In this document: positions 25,526 through 34,367 of the stretch, piece after piece
How the letters are laid out: each line of letters opens with the position of its first letter
Numbering within the stretch: the first letter of the stretch is position 1
Assembly: GCF_030845995.1 (NCBI RefSeq)
Contig: NZ_CP132719.1
Span: 682,001 to 746,000, forward strand
Length of the DNA stretch: 64,000 nt
Direction of reading: 5' to 3'
From: Geothrix sp. 21YS21S-4
GTDB taxonomy: Bacteria; Acidobacteriota; Holophagae; Holophagales; Holophagaceae
Program-made: the position numbers and the translations under genes
Notes under the pieces: generated by a model
What the model was told of the DNA's origin: nothing
The model's database searches: none
Seen by the model: the letters and a program-made list of their open reading frames with translations, nothing else

Positions 25526-26218
25526 ATGCCGGAAGGCAGGCAGGTCCAGCAGATGTTCTCGGCCATCGCCGGGAAGTACGACGTCCTCAACCACGTCCTG
25601 TCCGGCGGGGCGGATTTCTGGTGGTGGTGGCGCATGGCCCGGCGCTCCGGCGCCGCGCCGGGGAAGCGCTTCCTGGACGTGGCCGCGGGAACCGGCGATT
25701 CCAGCGTCGCCCTGGCCCGCCGCGGGGCGGAGGTCGTGAGCACGGACTTCACCCACGCCATGCTGCGGCTGGGTCCGGCCAAATTCCGGCGCAAGGGCCT
25801 GGCGGAGCGGATCTGGGCCTCCAGCGACGCCGACGCCCAGCGGCTGCCCTTCCGCGACGGCAGCTTCGACGGGCTCACCATCTGCTACGGCATCCGCAAT
25901 GTGGAGGACCGCGCCCGGGCCTACGCGGAATTTCTCCGCGTGCTCCGCCCCGGCGGCCAGCTCACCATCCTGGAATTCAGCACGCCCGTCTGGCCCGGCC
26001 TCAAGGCGTTCTACGACTGGTACAGCCTGCGGGTGCTGCCTCGCGTCGGCGCCTGGATCAGCGGGGACGCCTCCGCCTACACCTACCTGCCCGAGAGCAT
26101 CCGCACCTTCCCCAACCAGGGTGCCCTAGCCGGGGAACTGCGGACCGCGGGCTTCCGGGAGGTGGCGTGGACCAACCTCACGGGCGGCATCGTGGCCCTG
26201 CACACGGGCGTGAAGTAG
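25526..26218 (+). CDS. ubiE: Demethylmenaquinone/ubiquinone C-methyltransferase
   Basis: The 230-residue SAM-dependent methyltransferase has the UbiE/MenG signatures: VQQMFSAIAGKYDVLNHVLS near the N-terminus, the SAM loop LDVAAGTGDSSVALA, and YGIRNVEDRARAYAEFLRVL with RPGGQLTILEF. It performs the last methylation of menaquinone; in an anaerobe menaquinone is the likely product. I start at the ATG at 25526 (GGGAGG ribosome-binding site), although the frame is open further upstream. Confidence 0.93.
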   Translation: MPEGRQVQQMFSAIAGKYDVLNHVLSGGADFWWWWRMARRSGAAPGKRFLDVAAGTGDSSVALARRGAEVVSTDFTHAMLRLGPAKFRRKGLAERIWASSDADAQRLPFRDGSFDGLTICYGIRNVEDRARAYAEFLRVLRPGGQLTILEFSTPVWPGLKAFYDWYSLRVLPRVGAWISGDASAYTYLPESIRTFPNQGALAGELRTAGFREVAWTNLTGGIVALHTGVK

Positions 26219-26233
26219 GAACCTGAAGAACGG

Positions 26234-27685
26234 TTAGGCGCGGTGCCGCTCGGCGACCATGCGGTCGATGGCGGACACCACCTCTTCGCTGGCCCTTTCG
26301 GCCTGCTCGAAGTGGGCGAGCACCTGCTGCTGGATGGCGGGGTCGGACTGCCAGCGCTGGTCCAGGAGGGAGACTGCCTCGTGGATGTGGCTGTGCACGC
26401 GGGCGTGGGGTTCCTCCAGGCGCCCGTAGGAGGGCAGCTGGGCGAACTCCTCGGCGCCCTTTCCGTCGTAGTACCACTCGCCGAGGCGGCAGCTCCGGGA
26501 GTCGACTTCGGCCGCCCGCGCCTCGGGGGAACCGGTGCCCTGGTTCACCACGCGGTAGCCGTTCTGCTTGAACAGGAAGTGGTCCACCTTCACCAGCGAG
26601 GCGAAGCTGACGTCCTGGGCGCGGGACATCTGGCGCAGCGACGTGCGGGCGGATTCCGCGAAGTGGTGGACCTGGTCGCGGAAGGCCGTGACCGTGTCGC
26701 GGGAACTCTCAGTGATCTCCTTGGCGCGCTGGGACTCGTCGCGGATCCGGGCGGTGCCCTGGGCGAAGGATTCCAGCGTCGCCGCGATGCTCGCCGCGGC
26801 GTCCTTGGTGTTTTCGGAGAGGGTGCGGACTTCCTCGGCCACCACTGCGAATCCCTTGCCCACTTCGCCGGCGTGGGCGGCTTCGATGGCGGCGTTGAGG
26901 GCCAGGAGGTTGGTCCGGTCCGCCACGTCGGTGATCACCTGGACGATCTGGGTGATCTCGGTGCTCTTCTCGTGGATGTGCTCGATCTGGGTGTTGGTGA
27001 GGGCCACCATCTCCGCCACGCGGTTGAGGTCGGTGACGATCCGCTCGATGGTCGCGCGGCTGCTGTCGGCCTCGGCGGCGGTGCCCCGGGAGAGGTCGCT
27101 CACGGTGCCCAGCTCCTTCGTCATGTCGAGGAGGTAGTCCTGGATGGAGCGGAGGTTCTGGATCAGGTTGCCGCTGTTCAGGTCCGTCACCTGCGCGATC
27201 AGCTTCTCCTTGAGCGCCATCCGCTGGACCTGACCGAGGCTCTCCACGGAGACGTTGATCCGCGTCATCCCGTCCTTGAAGGCCCCGTGCAGCCCCTGGT
27301 CCATGGCGAGGCGGTAGGTCTGACCGCGGCTGGCGTGGTCGAAGGCGGAGAAGACTTCGCGGAAGTACGCCTCCTGCTGGTCCAGCAGGTCGTTGAGGGC
27401 CCAGGACAGGCGCTCGGTGGCGGCGCCCTTCTTGATGCCGGTGATCCGGTGGTCCAGCTCGCCCCGGGCGGCCTCCTCCAGGTTCGAGGCCAGGCGGGCG
27501 AGGGCGACCAGGATGCGGTGGGCGGTCCACAGGGTGAACAGCAGCAGGCCCGCGATCACCGCGCCCAGGACGACCAGCGGCAGGTCCATTCCCTTCGACC
27601 CGACCGCGTAGGCGAAGCCCAGGAAAAGGACCAGCACCGCCGCGATGAGCAGGTGGATCCTAGAGCCCAAGGACAAATTCTGCAT
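26234..27685 (-). CDS. Methyl-accepting chemotaxis protein with C-terminal CZB domain
   Basis: The 483-residue protein has two adjacent N-terminal membrane segments (about 11-28 and 33-50) with almost no periplasmic loop. A HAMP-like and coiled-coil region follows, then the signalling tip [20 protein letters not shown] and a C-terminal chemoreceptor zinc-binding (CZB) domain. The CZB His/Cys ligands are visible in [26 protein letters not shown] and [15 protein letters not shown] domains sense zinc and hypochlorite-like oxidants in other bacteria. Its start lies inside the end of the upstream PAS gene (26-base overlap), so the pair probably acts as a split Aer-type receptor. Confidence 0.9.
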   Translation of the reverse strand: MQNLSLGSRIHLLIAAVLVLFLGFAYAVGSKGMDLPLVVLGAVIAGLLLFTLWTAHRILVALARLASNLEEAARGELDHRITGIKKGAATERLSWALNDLLDQQEAYFREVFSAFDHASRGQTYRLAMDQGLHGAFKDGMTRINVSVESLGQVQRMALKEKLIAQVTDLNSGNLIQNLRSIQDYLLDMTKELGTVSDLSRGTAAEADSSRATIERIVTDLNRVAEMVALTNTQIEHIHEKSTEITQIVQVITDVADRTNLLALNAAIEAAHAGEVGKGFAVVAEEVRTLSENTKDAAASIAATLESFAQGTARIRDESQRAKEITESSRDTVTAFRDQVHHFAESARTSLRQMSRAQDVSFASLVKVDHFLFKQNGYRVVNQGTGSPEARAAEVDSRSCRLGEWYYDGKGAEEFAQLPSYGRLEEPHARVHSHIHEAVSLLDQRWQSDPAIQQQVLAHFEQAERASEEVVSAIDRMVAERHRA

Positions 27686-28178
27686 AGCTGATGCCCTTCT
27701 CTTCGAGAGTCCGATTGAGGATCGCCAGGGAAGCCTTCATGCCCGCCTGTCCGTCGCCGGCCCGGCGCTCGGCGTCGAGCAGGGTCCGGTAGAGGCCGGA
27801 GACGACCTGGACGGCTTCCGGCCGCGGCTTGCGGCGCACGGAGTAGTACCCGATCACGTTCCCCCGGCGGTCGAAGGAGGGCGTGATGTTGGCGAAGACC
27901 CAGTAGAAGCTCCCGTCCTTGGCCAGGTTCTTCACGTAGGCGCAGATCTCCTGCTGGGCCTGGAGGGTGTCCCACAGGAGCTTGAACACGACCCGGGGCA
28001 TGTCCGGGTGGCGGAGGATGTTGTGGGGAGTGCCCAGCAGCTCCGCTTCCGAATAGCCCGACATGGCGATGAAGATCCGGTTGCCGTAGGTGATGATTCC
28101 CTTGAGGTCGGTCTTCGAGACGATGAAATCATCCACTCCCAGGACGCGCTCGTTCTGGGTGGGTTCGGGCCTGCTCAT
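27660..28178 (-). CDS. Aer-like PAS-domain sensory protein
   Basis: The 172-residue protein is a single PAS domain of the aerotaxis (Aer) type: [40 protein letters not shown] and [20 protein letters not shown]. Aer PAS domains bind FAD and read redox state. Here the PAS is a separate polypeptide, and its gene overlaps the chemoreceptor gene that follows. I chose ATG 28178 because GGAGGTGGAG lies just upstream; a GTG 21 bases earlier is also in frame. Confidence 0.88.
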   Translation of the reverse strand: MSRPEPTQNERVLGVDDFIVSKTDLKGIITYGNRIFIAMSGYSEAELLGTPHNILRHPDMPRVVFKLLWDTLQAQQEICAYVKNLAKDGSFYWVFANITPSFDRRGNVIGYYSVRRKPRPEAVQVVSGLYRTLLDAERRAGDGQAGMKASLAILNRTLEEKGISYAEFVLGL

Positions 28179-28247
28179 GGGTGGGGTCTCCACCTCCACT
28201 ATCGGTAGTTTTCAGTTTTTTGCATCAGTTTTGACAACTCGAGCCGC

Positions 28248-29993
28248 TCAGCACAGAGGGTAGCGACCCTGCTCCATCAGGGCGGCGGCGATCCGCGCGC
28301 GGAGGCCCGACAGGGGAAGGGGCGCGGGAGCGCGCATCAGCAGCAGATCCGCCACGAGGGCATCCAGGGCCTCGCCGGAGGCCAGCTCCGCCGCCAGCAT
28401 CCGGGCCTCGCCCTGGACGCGGTTCCAGGCCTCCTGCGCGTAGACCTCGGCCATGTCCCGGGCCAGGTCCGCCCAGCGGTGGCCGGAGGCCGCCATCTTC
28501 CCGGCGCGGACGGCGGCGGATTCCATGGCGTAGAGCTCCAGCAGCAGGTTGCTGATCCGGGCGGCGGCCTCCTGGTTGTCGAGGATCCGCGGTCCCTGCG
28601 CGGCCTGCGCCAGGGCGACCACCTTCAGGGCCCGGGCCTTGGCCAGGGCGACGGTCCGCAGGAGGCCGTCCTCCGGCAGGACCGGCGTTCCCGCGGCAGC
28701 CGCCGCCAGGGGCAGGCCCTCCGTTCCCCCGCAGCGCTTCAAGAACGTGCCGGCGATCAGCAGGCGGTTGATCTCGTTGGTGCCCTCGAAGATGCGGTTG
28801 ATGCGGCAGTCCCGGTAGATCTTCTCGGCGGGATACTCGGCGCTGAACCCGGCGCCGCCGAAGGTCTGGACGGCGTCGTCCGCGGTGGCGAACAGGGCCT
28901 CGCTGCCCCAGACCTTCGCCATGGAGGCTTCGACGGCGTATTCCTCGATGGCCTTCATCTTGTCGGCGCCGCCAGTCTCGCTCTCCCAGCTGGTGCGGGC
29001 CAGGGCCTCGTCCAGGTAGCCGATGGTGCGGAAGTTCATGCTCTCGCCCACGAAGATCCGGACGGCCATGTTCGCCAGCTTCTGCTGGATCAGGCCGAAG
29101 GCGGCCAGCGGCTTCCCGAACTGGGTGCGTTCGCCCGCGTACTTCAGCGTGTATTCCAGGACGCGCTTCCCGGCGCCGGCGGAACTGGCGCCCAGCTTGA
29201 AGCGGCCGATGTTCAGGATCCCGAAGGCGATGCGGGCGCCCTTGCCCTTGCCGCCAAGCAGCCGATCCTCGGGGATGCGGCAGTTCTCCAGGATCACGGT
29301 GCGCGTGGAGCTGCCCTTGATCCCCATCTTCTTCTCTTCGGCGCCGGTGCTGACGCCGGGATCGGCGCGCTCCACGATGAAGGCGCTGAAGTGGGTGCCG
29401 TTGACCTTCGCGAACACCACGAACACGTCGGCGAAGCCGGCGTTGGTGATCCAGGCCTTGGTGCCGTTCAGGACCCAGTGTCCGTCCTGGAGGACCGCGG
29501 TGGTCTTGGCGCCGAGCGCGTCGGACCCGCTGCCGGCCTCGGTCAGGGCGTAGGCCGCCACCCACTCGCCGCTGGCGAGCTTCGGCAGGTACTTCGCCTT
29601 CTGGGCCTCGTTCCCGAAATAGACGATGGGCAGGGTGCCGATGCTGGTGTGGGCGCCGTAGCTGGTGGAGAAGCTGGCCTGTCGGGCCATCTCCTCGAGC
29701 ACCAGGAGGGCGGTCTTCTTCTCCAGGTCCAGCCCGCCGTAGGCCTCGGGGATCTCGATTCCGAGGATGCCCAGCTCGCCCGCCTTGCGGAGCAGGTCGC
29801 GGTTCAGGTCGAGGTCCAGGTGGTCGATCTCCTCGTCCCGGGCCATGACTTCGCCGGTGACGAAATCCCGGGCCGCCTCCGCGATGGCGAGCGCTTCCTC
29901 GCTGCTCTCCTCGGGGGTGAACTGGGGCAGGGTGCCCGCCGGATGGAACATGAAACTGCCACCGCGGACGATTTCGACGCTGGTCTCGGCCAT
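28248..29993 (-). CDS. Acyl-CoA dehydrogenase (long form), paralogue 2
   Basis: The 581-residue protein has the same architecture as the protein at 23612-25396 and long stretches of shared sequence (EKKMGIKGSSTRTVILENC; IFEGTNEINRLLIAGTFLK with the catalytic Glu). The two genes sit about 3 kb apart in the same orientation, which suggests an old duplication followed by insertion or rearrangement of ubiE and the PAS/MCP pair. Its ribosome-binding site (GGGAGG) falls inside a 36-base tandem repeat directly before the ATG. It has the same beta-oxidation role, with unknown chain length. Confidence 0.92.
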   Translation of the reverse strand: MAETSVEIVRGGSFMFHPAGTLPQFTPEESSEEALAIAEAARDFVTGEVMARDEEIDHLDLDLNRDLLRKAGELGILGIEIPEAYGGLDLEKKTALLVLEEMARQASFSTSYGAHTSIGTLPIVYFGNEAQKAKYLPKLASGEWVAAYALTEAGSGSDALGAKTTAVLQDGHWVLNGTKAWITNAGFADVFVVFAKVNGTHFSAFIVERADPGVSTGAEEKKMGIKGSSTRTVILENCRIPEDRLLGGKGKGARIAFGILNIGRFKLGASSAGAGKRVLEYTLKYAGERTQFGKPLAAFGLIQQKLANMAVRIFVGESMNFRTIGYLDEALARTSWESETGGADKMKAIEEYAVEASMAKVWGSEALFATADDAVQTFGGAGFSAEYPAEKIYRDCRINRIFEGTNEINRLLIAGTFLKRCGGTEGLPLAAAAAGTPVLPEDGLLRTVALAKARALKVVALAQAAQGPRILDNQEAAARISNLLLELYAMESAAVRAGKMAASGHRWADLARDMAEVYAQEAWNRVQGEARMLAAELASGEALDALVADLLLMRAPAPLPLSGLRARIAAALMEQGRYPLC

Positions 29994-29997
29994 AGGG

Positions 29998-30069
29998 GAC
30001 CTCCCGACCCCCTGATCATCTACCCGGGGTCAGGACCTCCCGACCCCCTGATCATCTACCCGGGGTCAG
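29998..30069. repeat. Two perfect 36-base tandem repeats
   Basis: Units 29998-30033 and 30034-30069 are identical. Each contains GACCCC and GGGGTC as inverted arms around CTGATCATCTACCC. The unit nearest the gene supplies the GGGAGG ribosome-binding site of the acyl-CoA dehydrogenase that starts at 29993, so that signal is duplicated. Confidence 0.95.
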
Positions 30070-30098
30070 GGACGTGGGTCACAACCGGAAGCCCCGCC

Positions 30099-30647
30099 TC
30101 AGATCAGGCGCTTCTGGCCCTTCGGATGGTGCAGCACGACTTCCTTCACGCGCTCGATCCAGGTGGACCGGGCGCCCGGCTCCAGGCGCTCGTGGGGGAT
30201 GGAGCGCTCGTCCAGCAGCTTGTCCACCAGCTGGTCGATGGCCTCGGCGAAGAAGGTGTCCGTATCGCGCACGCCGTCCGCCGCGAGGTGGCCGCCGAAG
30301 GGCACCTTGAACAGCAGGTCGTAGCCCTTCATCCAGTGGTGCATGAACCGCTCGATGGGGAGCTGGCGGCCGAAGGCCAGCATCATGTAGGCGTAGTTGT
30401 CGAGGACGCTGCGGTCGCAGACCACCGCGTCGTGCTGGCTGCCGGAGCGGATCTCCTCCGCCATCTGCGTCATGAAGATCCAGGTCTGGGCTTCCAGGGA
30501 GGTCTTCTGGTTGATGGGAAGGGGCGACAGCCGGGCCACTTCCTTGACGATGTCCACGTGGACGCCCTCCCGCTTGAGGGCCGCGGCCAGTTCGTAGCAG
30601 AGGGTGGTCTTGCCCACCCCGTGGGTCCCGATGAACGCGATCTTCAT
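30099..30647 (-). CDS. P-loop ATPase/kinase-like protein (AAA_28 type)
   Basis: The 182-residue protein opens with MKIAFIGTHGVGKTTL, a Walker A motif of nucleotide/cofactor kinase type. VCDRSVLDNYAYMM follows, as in AAA_28/NadR-like kinases, where an Asp-Arg-Ser loop follows the Walker B strand. The compact size suggests a small-molecule kinase or NTPase. The substrate is not predictable. The ATG at 30647 is preceded at 6 bases by GATACT and has no ribosome-binding site. Confidence 0.75.
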   Translation of the reverse strand: MKIAFIGTHGVGKTTLCYELAAALKREGVHVDIVKEVARLSPLPINQKTSLEAQTWIFMTQMAEEIRSGSQHDAVVCDRSVLDNYAYMMLAFGRQLPIERFMHHWMKGYDLLFKVPFGGHLAADGVRDTDTFFAEAIDQLVDKLLDERSIPHERLEPGARSTWIERVKEVVLHHPKGQKRLI

Positions 30648-30693
30648 GCGTCCAGTATCCCGTGGGAAGGCCCGCGACGGGATGTGTTCTCCA

Positions 30694-32325
30694 TCACCTT
30701 GGGGGCTTGGGACCGTCCCGCTGCTCGCGCCGGGCCTGCATCTCCTGCCGCATGATGGTGGCGCATTCGGGGCACACGCCGTGGGTGAACGTGGCATCGG
30801 TGTGCTCGCCCAGGTAGGCCTCGATCTGGTTCCAGTAGCCCTGGTCGTCGCGCACTTTCTTGCAGTGGCTGCAGATGGGGAGCAGGCCCGACAGCGCCCG
30901 CACCTGGCCCAGGGCCCCAGTCAGCTCCTGGATCAGCTTGTCGCGCTCCGCCTCCATCCGCCGGCGGTCGGTCACGTCCCGGGACGCGCCCTGGAGCCCC
31001 AGCACCCGCCCGTCGGGGCTGCGGACGATGCGGCTGCGCACCTCCACCTCCAGTTCACGGCCGTCCCGGTGGCGGACGGTGGCCTCGAAGGTCTCCATTT
31101 CGGGAGTCGGAGCGTCGAGGGGCAGGGTACGGGCTTCGGCGATGCGCTCGCGGAACCGCTGGGCGCCGTGGGCCGAAGGGGCGCGGTCCTCCAGGCTGAG
31201 AGCCAGGAATTCGTCCGGAGTCCAGCCCCGCTGCTGGAAGACGGAGGGGCTGATGTAGGTGAGGTTTCCCTCGGAGTCCGAGGTCCAGATGACGTCCAGG
31301 GCGTTCTCCGCCAGCAGCCGGTACTTCACCTCCTGGAAGGCCAGCCGCTCCTGGTCGGACAACTGCCGCAACCACGCGGCGCGGGCCAGCCAGCCCATGG
31401 CCACGCTGAGGGAGACGAGGGCGGCCACGGCCACGGCGGCGAACAGGGCCTCGTGGCGCCAGGCGCGGAGGTACTCCTGCTGGGCCAGGCCCACCTGCAC
31501 CTGAAAGGGGGGCGCGTCGAGCTTGCGGACGCTGTAGGTGCGCCGGCGGCCGTCCAGGGTGGAATCGGCGGTGAACTGGGCGCTGCTTCCGGGGGCGAGG
31601 GCATTCTCCAGGTAGGGGCCCGCGGGGCGCTGGCCGAGGCTCCGGTCCAGCCCCTCGAAGGCGGGGTAGCGGACCAGCAGGCGCAGGTTCTCGTCCCGCA
31701 GAGAGACCGAGCCCCAGCGGCCCACGTCCACCCGCGCCATGGCCCGGGCCAGCTGCTCCGTGGCCAGGGTGGCGCAGATCGCTCCCCGGAACTCCCCGTG
31801 GGGCCCGCTGATGCGCTGGGCCAGGGTGATGGCCGGGGCTCCGCCGGCGCCCTCCCGGGCGGGCGGCGAGATGATCAGGGTGCCGTCGGCGCTCTCGCGC
31901 AGGGCGCGGAGGAAATCCGCTCCGCCCGGTGCTTCCGGGGCCGCGGCGGCCGGGACGCGGTGGACGACCCGCCCCTCCGCGTCCACCACCCGCAGGGCGT
32001 CGAGCGTGGCGAGGCGGCGGAACCGGATTCCGATGAAGGCGCCCAGCGCCGGGTCCTCGAGCCTGCCGGAGCCCCGCTGGGCTTCGTCCCGGGCGGCGAG
32101 CATCCCCAGGTTGATCTGCCGGATGGTGCCCTTGACGTTCTCCTCCAGGACCTGGGCCAGGTTCTGGGTGGTGGCGAAGGCCCGCTCCACGCTGTGCCGG
32201 TGGCTGAGATACAGCCCCCAGCCCGCCAGGCCCACGATCAGCAGGTTGAACACCACCATGCCCCACCGCATCCAGCGGGCGAAGGAGGAGGGGCTGAGGG
32301 AGTCCGGTGCGGCGGGAAAGAGCAT
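30694..32325 (-). CDS. Membrane PAS sensor with extracytoplasmic sensor domain and C-terminal Cys-rich motif, no kinase
   Basis: The 543-residue protein has one membrane helix near 20-42, a periplasmic sensor region of about 230 residues (PDC/dCache-like, with SVERAFATTQNLAQVLEENV), a second helix near 290-315, then a PAS/PAC unit (LLAENALDVIWTSDSEGNLT, with GVSRDVTDRR-type ending) and a short helix. The C-terminus carries LLPICSHCKKVRDDQGYWNQ and HGVCPECA, four cysteines in two CxxC pairs. This tail recurs at the end of many bacterial sensors that lack a kinase, and its function is not established. It lies 7 bases after gpmI. Confidence 0.75.
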   Translation of the reverse strand: MLFPAAPDSLSPSSFARWMRWGMVVFNLLIVGLAGWGLYLSHRHSVERAFATTQNLAQVLEENVKGTIRQINLGMLAARDEAQRGSGRLEDPALGAFIGIRFRRLATLDALRVVDAEGRVVHRVPAAAAPEAPGGADFLRALRESADGTLIISPPAREGAGGAPAITLAQRISGPHGEFRGAICATLATEQLARAMARVDVGRWGSVSLRDENLRLLVRYPAFEGLDRSLGQRPAGPYLENALAPGSSAQFTADSTLDGRRRTYSVRKLDAPPFQVQVGLAQQEYLRAWRHEALFAAVAVAALVSLSVAMGWLARAAWLRQLSDQERLAFQEVKYRLLAENALDVIWTSDSEGNLTYISPSVFQQRGWTPDEFLALSLEDRAPSAHGAQRFRERIAEARTLPLDAPTPEMETFEATVRHRDGRELEVEVRSRIVRSPDGRVLGLQGASRDVTDRRRMEAERDKLIQELTGALGQVRALSGLLPICSHCKKVRDDQGYWNQIEAYLGEHTDATFTHGVCPECATIMRQEMQARREQRDGPKPPR

Positions 32326-32332
32326 GGTGGCT

Positions 32333-33871
32333 TCAGAAGAGGCTGGTTCCGTCCATGGCGAGGGGCTGCTCCACCCCCAGGAGCTTCAGAAGGGTGGGGG
32401 CCACGTCGCTGAGGGCGCCCCCGGCGCGGAGCTGGCGCGCCTCGAAGCCGGCGGCGACCAGGACCGCCGGAACGGGATTCAGCGTGTGGGCCGTGTGGGG
32501 ATTGCCCTTCTCATCCCGCATGCACTCGCAGTTGCCGTGGTCCGCGGTGATGAAGAGGGCGCCCCCGGCGGCGAGGGCGGCGTCCGCGAGGCGCCCCACG
32601 GCGGCGTCCACGGCCTCGCAGGCGGTGATGGTCGCGGCCAGGTCGCCGGTGTGGCCGATCATGTCGGGGTTGGCCAGGTTGCATACCAGCAGGCGGTAGT
32701 CCTTCGATCGGATGGCCGCTTCCAGGCCCGTGGACACGTCCTGGAGGCTCATCTCCGGCTGCAGGTCGTAGGTGGCGACCTTGGGGGAGGGAACCAAGCG
32801 CCGCTCCTCCCCGACGAAGGGCGCTTCCTGTCCGCCGTTGAAGAAGTAGGTGACGTGCGCGTACTTCTCCGTCTCGGCGGTGCGGAACTGCTTCCAGCCG
32901 CGCTCCGCCACCAGCTCGCCCAGGATGCGGTCGAGGTTCTGGGGCGGGTAGGCCACGGCCGAATAGGGCGCCAGTTCGACGTCGTAGGCGGTGAAGGTGA
33001 CGAGCTTCACCGCGGGCCGGTGCTTGGCTGCGAACCCGTCGAAGGCGGGATGGACCAGGGCGTGGCACAGCTGGCGGGCGCGGTCGGCGCGGAAGTTGAA
33101 GAACAGCACGCCGTCGCCGTCCGCGATGGGATGGAAGGCGTCGAGCCGGGTGGGCGCCACGAATTCGTCGGTCTCCCCCCGGCCGTAGGCGGCGGCCAGG
33201 GCGGCGAGGGCATCGGGCGCCCGGTGGGGCGCGTCGCCGTCCACGAACAGCTTCCAGGCCTGCTCGGTGCGGTCCCACCGCTTGTCCCGGTCCATGGCGG
33301 TGTAGCGCCCGCAGATGGAGCCGATGGTCACGAGCGGCGCGTCCCGGAGCTGGAAGCCCAGCCACTGGAGGTAGCCGTCGGCGCTCTTCTGGCCCGTGTC
33401 CCGCCCGTCCGTGATGGCGTGGATGGTGGTGGGGACGCCCTCCGCCTGGGCCCACTGGGCGAGGGCCGCCAGGTGGTTCTGGTGGCTGTGGACGCCGCCG
33501 TCGCTGACCAGCCCCAGCAGGTGCAGCCGCTTGCCGGAAGCCTTGAGCTCCGCGAGCAGGCCCCCGATGACCGCGTTCTCGCGGAAGGTCCCGCGGCGGA
33601 TGGCGGCGTCGATCCGGGTCAGCTCCTGCCACACCACGCGGCCCGCGCCCAGGTTCATGTGGCCCACTTCGGAGTTGCCGAATTGCCCCGGCGGGAGCCC
33701 GACAGCTTCGCCGCTGGTGTGGAGCTGGGTGGTGGCGTAGGTCTTCCGCAGAGCGTTGAACCGGGGCATGTCCGCGGTGAAGGTGGCGTCGAAGGCGTTC
33801 CGGGGGCCGTCGCCGAATCCGTCGAGGATGAGGAGGGTGATGGGACCTTGGATCATGGGGCCTTCAATCAT
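32333..33871 (-). CDS. gpmI: 2,3-bisphosphoglycerate-independent phosphoglycerate mutase
   Basis: The 512-residue protein is the usual length for the alkaline-phosphatase-superfamily iPGM that interconverts 3- and 2-phosphoglycerate using two Mn ions. Key motifs are LLILDGFGDGPRNAF (first metal Asp), GQFGNSEVGHMNLGAGR with the phosphorylated Ser, SDGGVHSHQNHL, TDGRDTG, and FITADHGNCECM near the C-terminus. An internal ATG at 33856 (GAAGG upstream) is an alternative start. It follows the ORF6N gene by 7 bases in the pyr cluster. Confidence 0.96.
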   Translation of the reverse strand: MIEGPMIQGPITLLILDGFGDGPRNAFDATFTADMPRFNALRKTYATTQLHTSGEAVGLPPGQFGNSEVGHMNLGAGRVVWQELTRIDAAIRRGTFRENAVIGGLLAELKASGKRLHLLGLVSDGGVHSHQNHLAALAQWAQAEGVPTTIHAITDGRDTGQKSADGYLQWLGFQLRDAPLVTIGSICGRYTAMDRDKRWDRTEQAWKLFVDGDAPHRAPDALAALAAAYGRGETDEFVAPTRLDAFHPIADGDGVLFFNFRADRARQLCHALVHPAFDGFAAKHRPAVKLVTFTAYDVELAPYSAVAYPPQNLDRILGELVAERGWKQFRTAETEKYAHVTYFFNGGQEAPFVGEERRLVPSPKVATYDLQPEMSLQDVSTGLEAAIRSKDYRLLVCNLANPDMIGHTGDLAATITACEAVDAAVGRLADAALAAGGALFITADHGNCECMRDEKGNPHTAHTLNPVPAVLVAAGFEARQLRAGGALSDVAPTLLKLLGVEQPLAMDGTSLF

Positions 33872-33878
33872 GGGTGGG

Positions 33879-34367
33879 TCATCCCTTTTTTGCCTGGCGC
33901 TGCTTGGCTTTCAGTCCTCGGGGAAGGTCGTCGGCCACGAATCCGATGGGGCGGTCGGGGACGCTCTCGGCCTCGTCGGCGCGGAGGGCCTTCTGGACGA
34001 GATCCATTTTCTCCTCCAGGGCCGTGATCCGGGCGGAGAGTTCGGCCTGGGCGGTGAGGATCCGCCGGGCGTCGGCGAAGGCCGGAAGTAGGGCCAGGAG
34101 CGGGGTCTCCTTCCCGGGCACCAGGCCCGTCAGAAGGGCGGCGCCGGCTTCGGTGAAGGCCATCACCGGCGCGTCGGGGATCTTCTGCCGCTCGGCGGCG
34201 GTGAGGTGGAACACCATCGATTCCGGAAAGCGCTCGGGGTGGGCCTGGATCAGGGCGGCCAGGGTGTTGGGCTCCAGCCCAAGCTGGTCCGCCACCACCC
34301 GGTCCGGCAGGACCGCCGCGTCCCGGATCCACAGCAGGCGGGACAGGATCTCGACGGGCGTGCTCAT
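33879..34367 (-). CDS. ORF6N-like DNA-binding-domain protein
   Basis: The 162-residue protein has an N-terminal segment VLPDRVVADQLGLEPNTLAA followed by HPERFPESMVFHLTAAERQ, which matches the pattern of the ORF6N domain (a KilA-N-like domain of phage antirepressors and related proteins). A coiled-coil segment near 105-135 (ILTAQAELSARITALEEKMD) and a basic tail follow. It overlaps pyrB by ATGA and is followed after 7 bases by gpmI, so it is expressed with housekeeping genes rather than in a prophage. Its role is unknown, perhaps a domesticated regulator. Confidence 0.65.
   Translation of the reverse strand: MSTPVEILSRLLWIRDAAVLPDRVVADQLGLEPNTLAALIQAHPERFPESMVFHLTAAERQKIPDAPVMAFTEAGAALLTGLVPGKETPLLALLPAFADARRILTAQAELSARITALEEKMDLVQKALRADEAESVPDRPIGFVADDLPRGLKAKQRQAKKG

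Noticed and set aside
28179-28247. ACCGATAG upstream of the PAS gene as a sigma-28 (flagellar) -10.
   Set aside because: It resembles GCCGATAA, but no TAAA-type -35 is at the right distance.
29998-30069. CRISPR array.
   Set aside because: Only two copies, directly adjacent with no spacer, and no cas genes.
33879-34367. Prophage remnant around the ORF6N gene.
   Set aside because: No integrase, capsid, tail or attachment repeats are nearby, and both neighbours are housekeeping genes.
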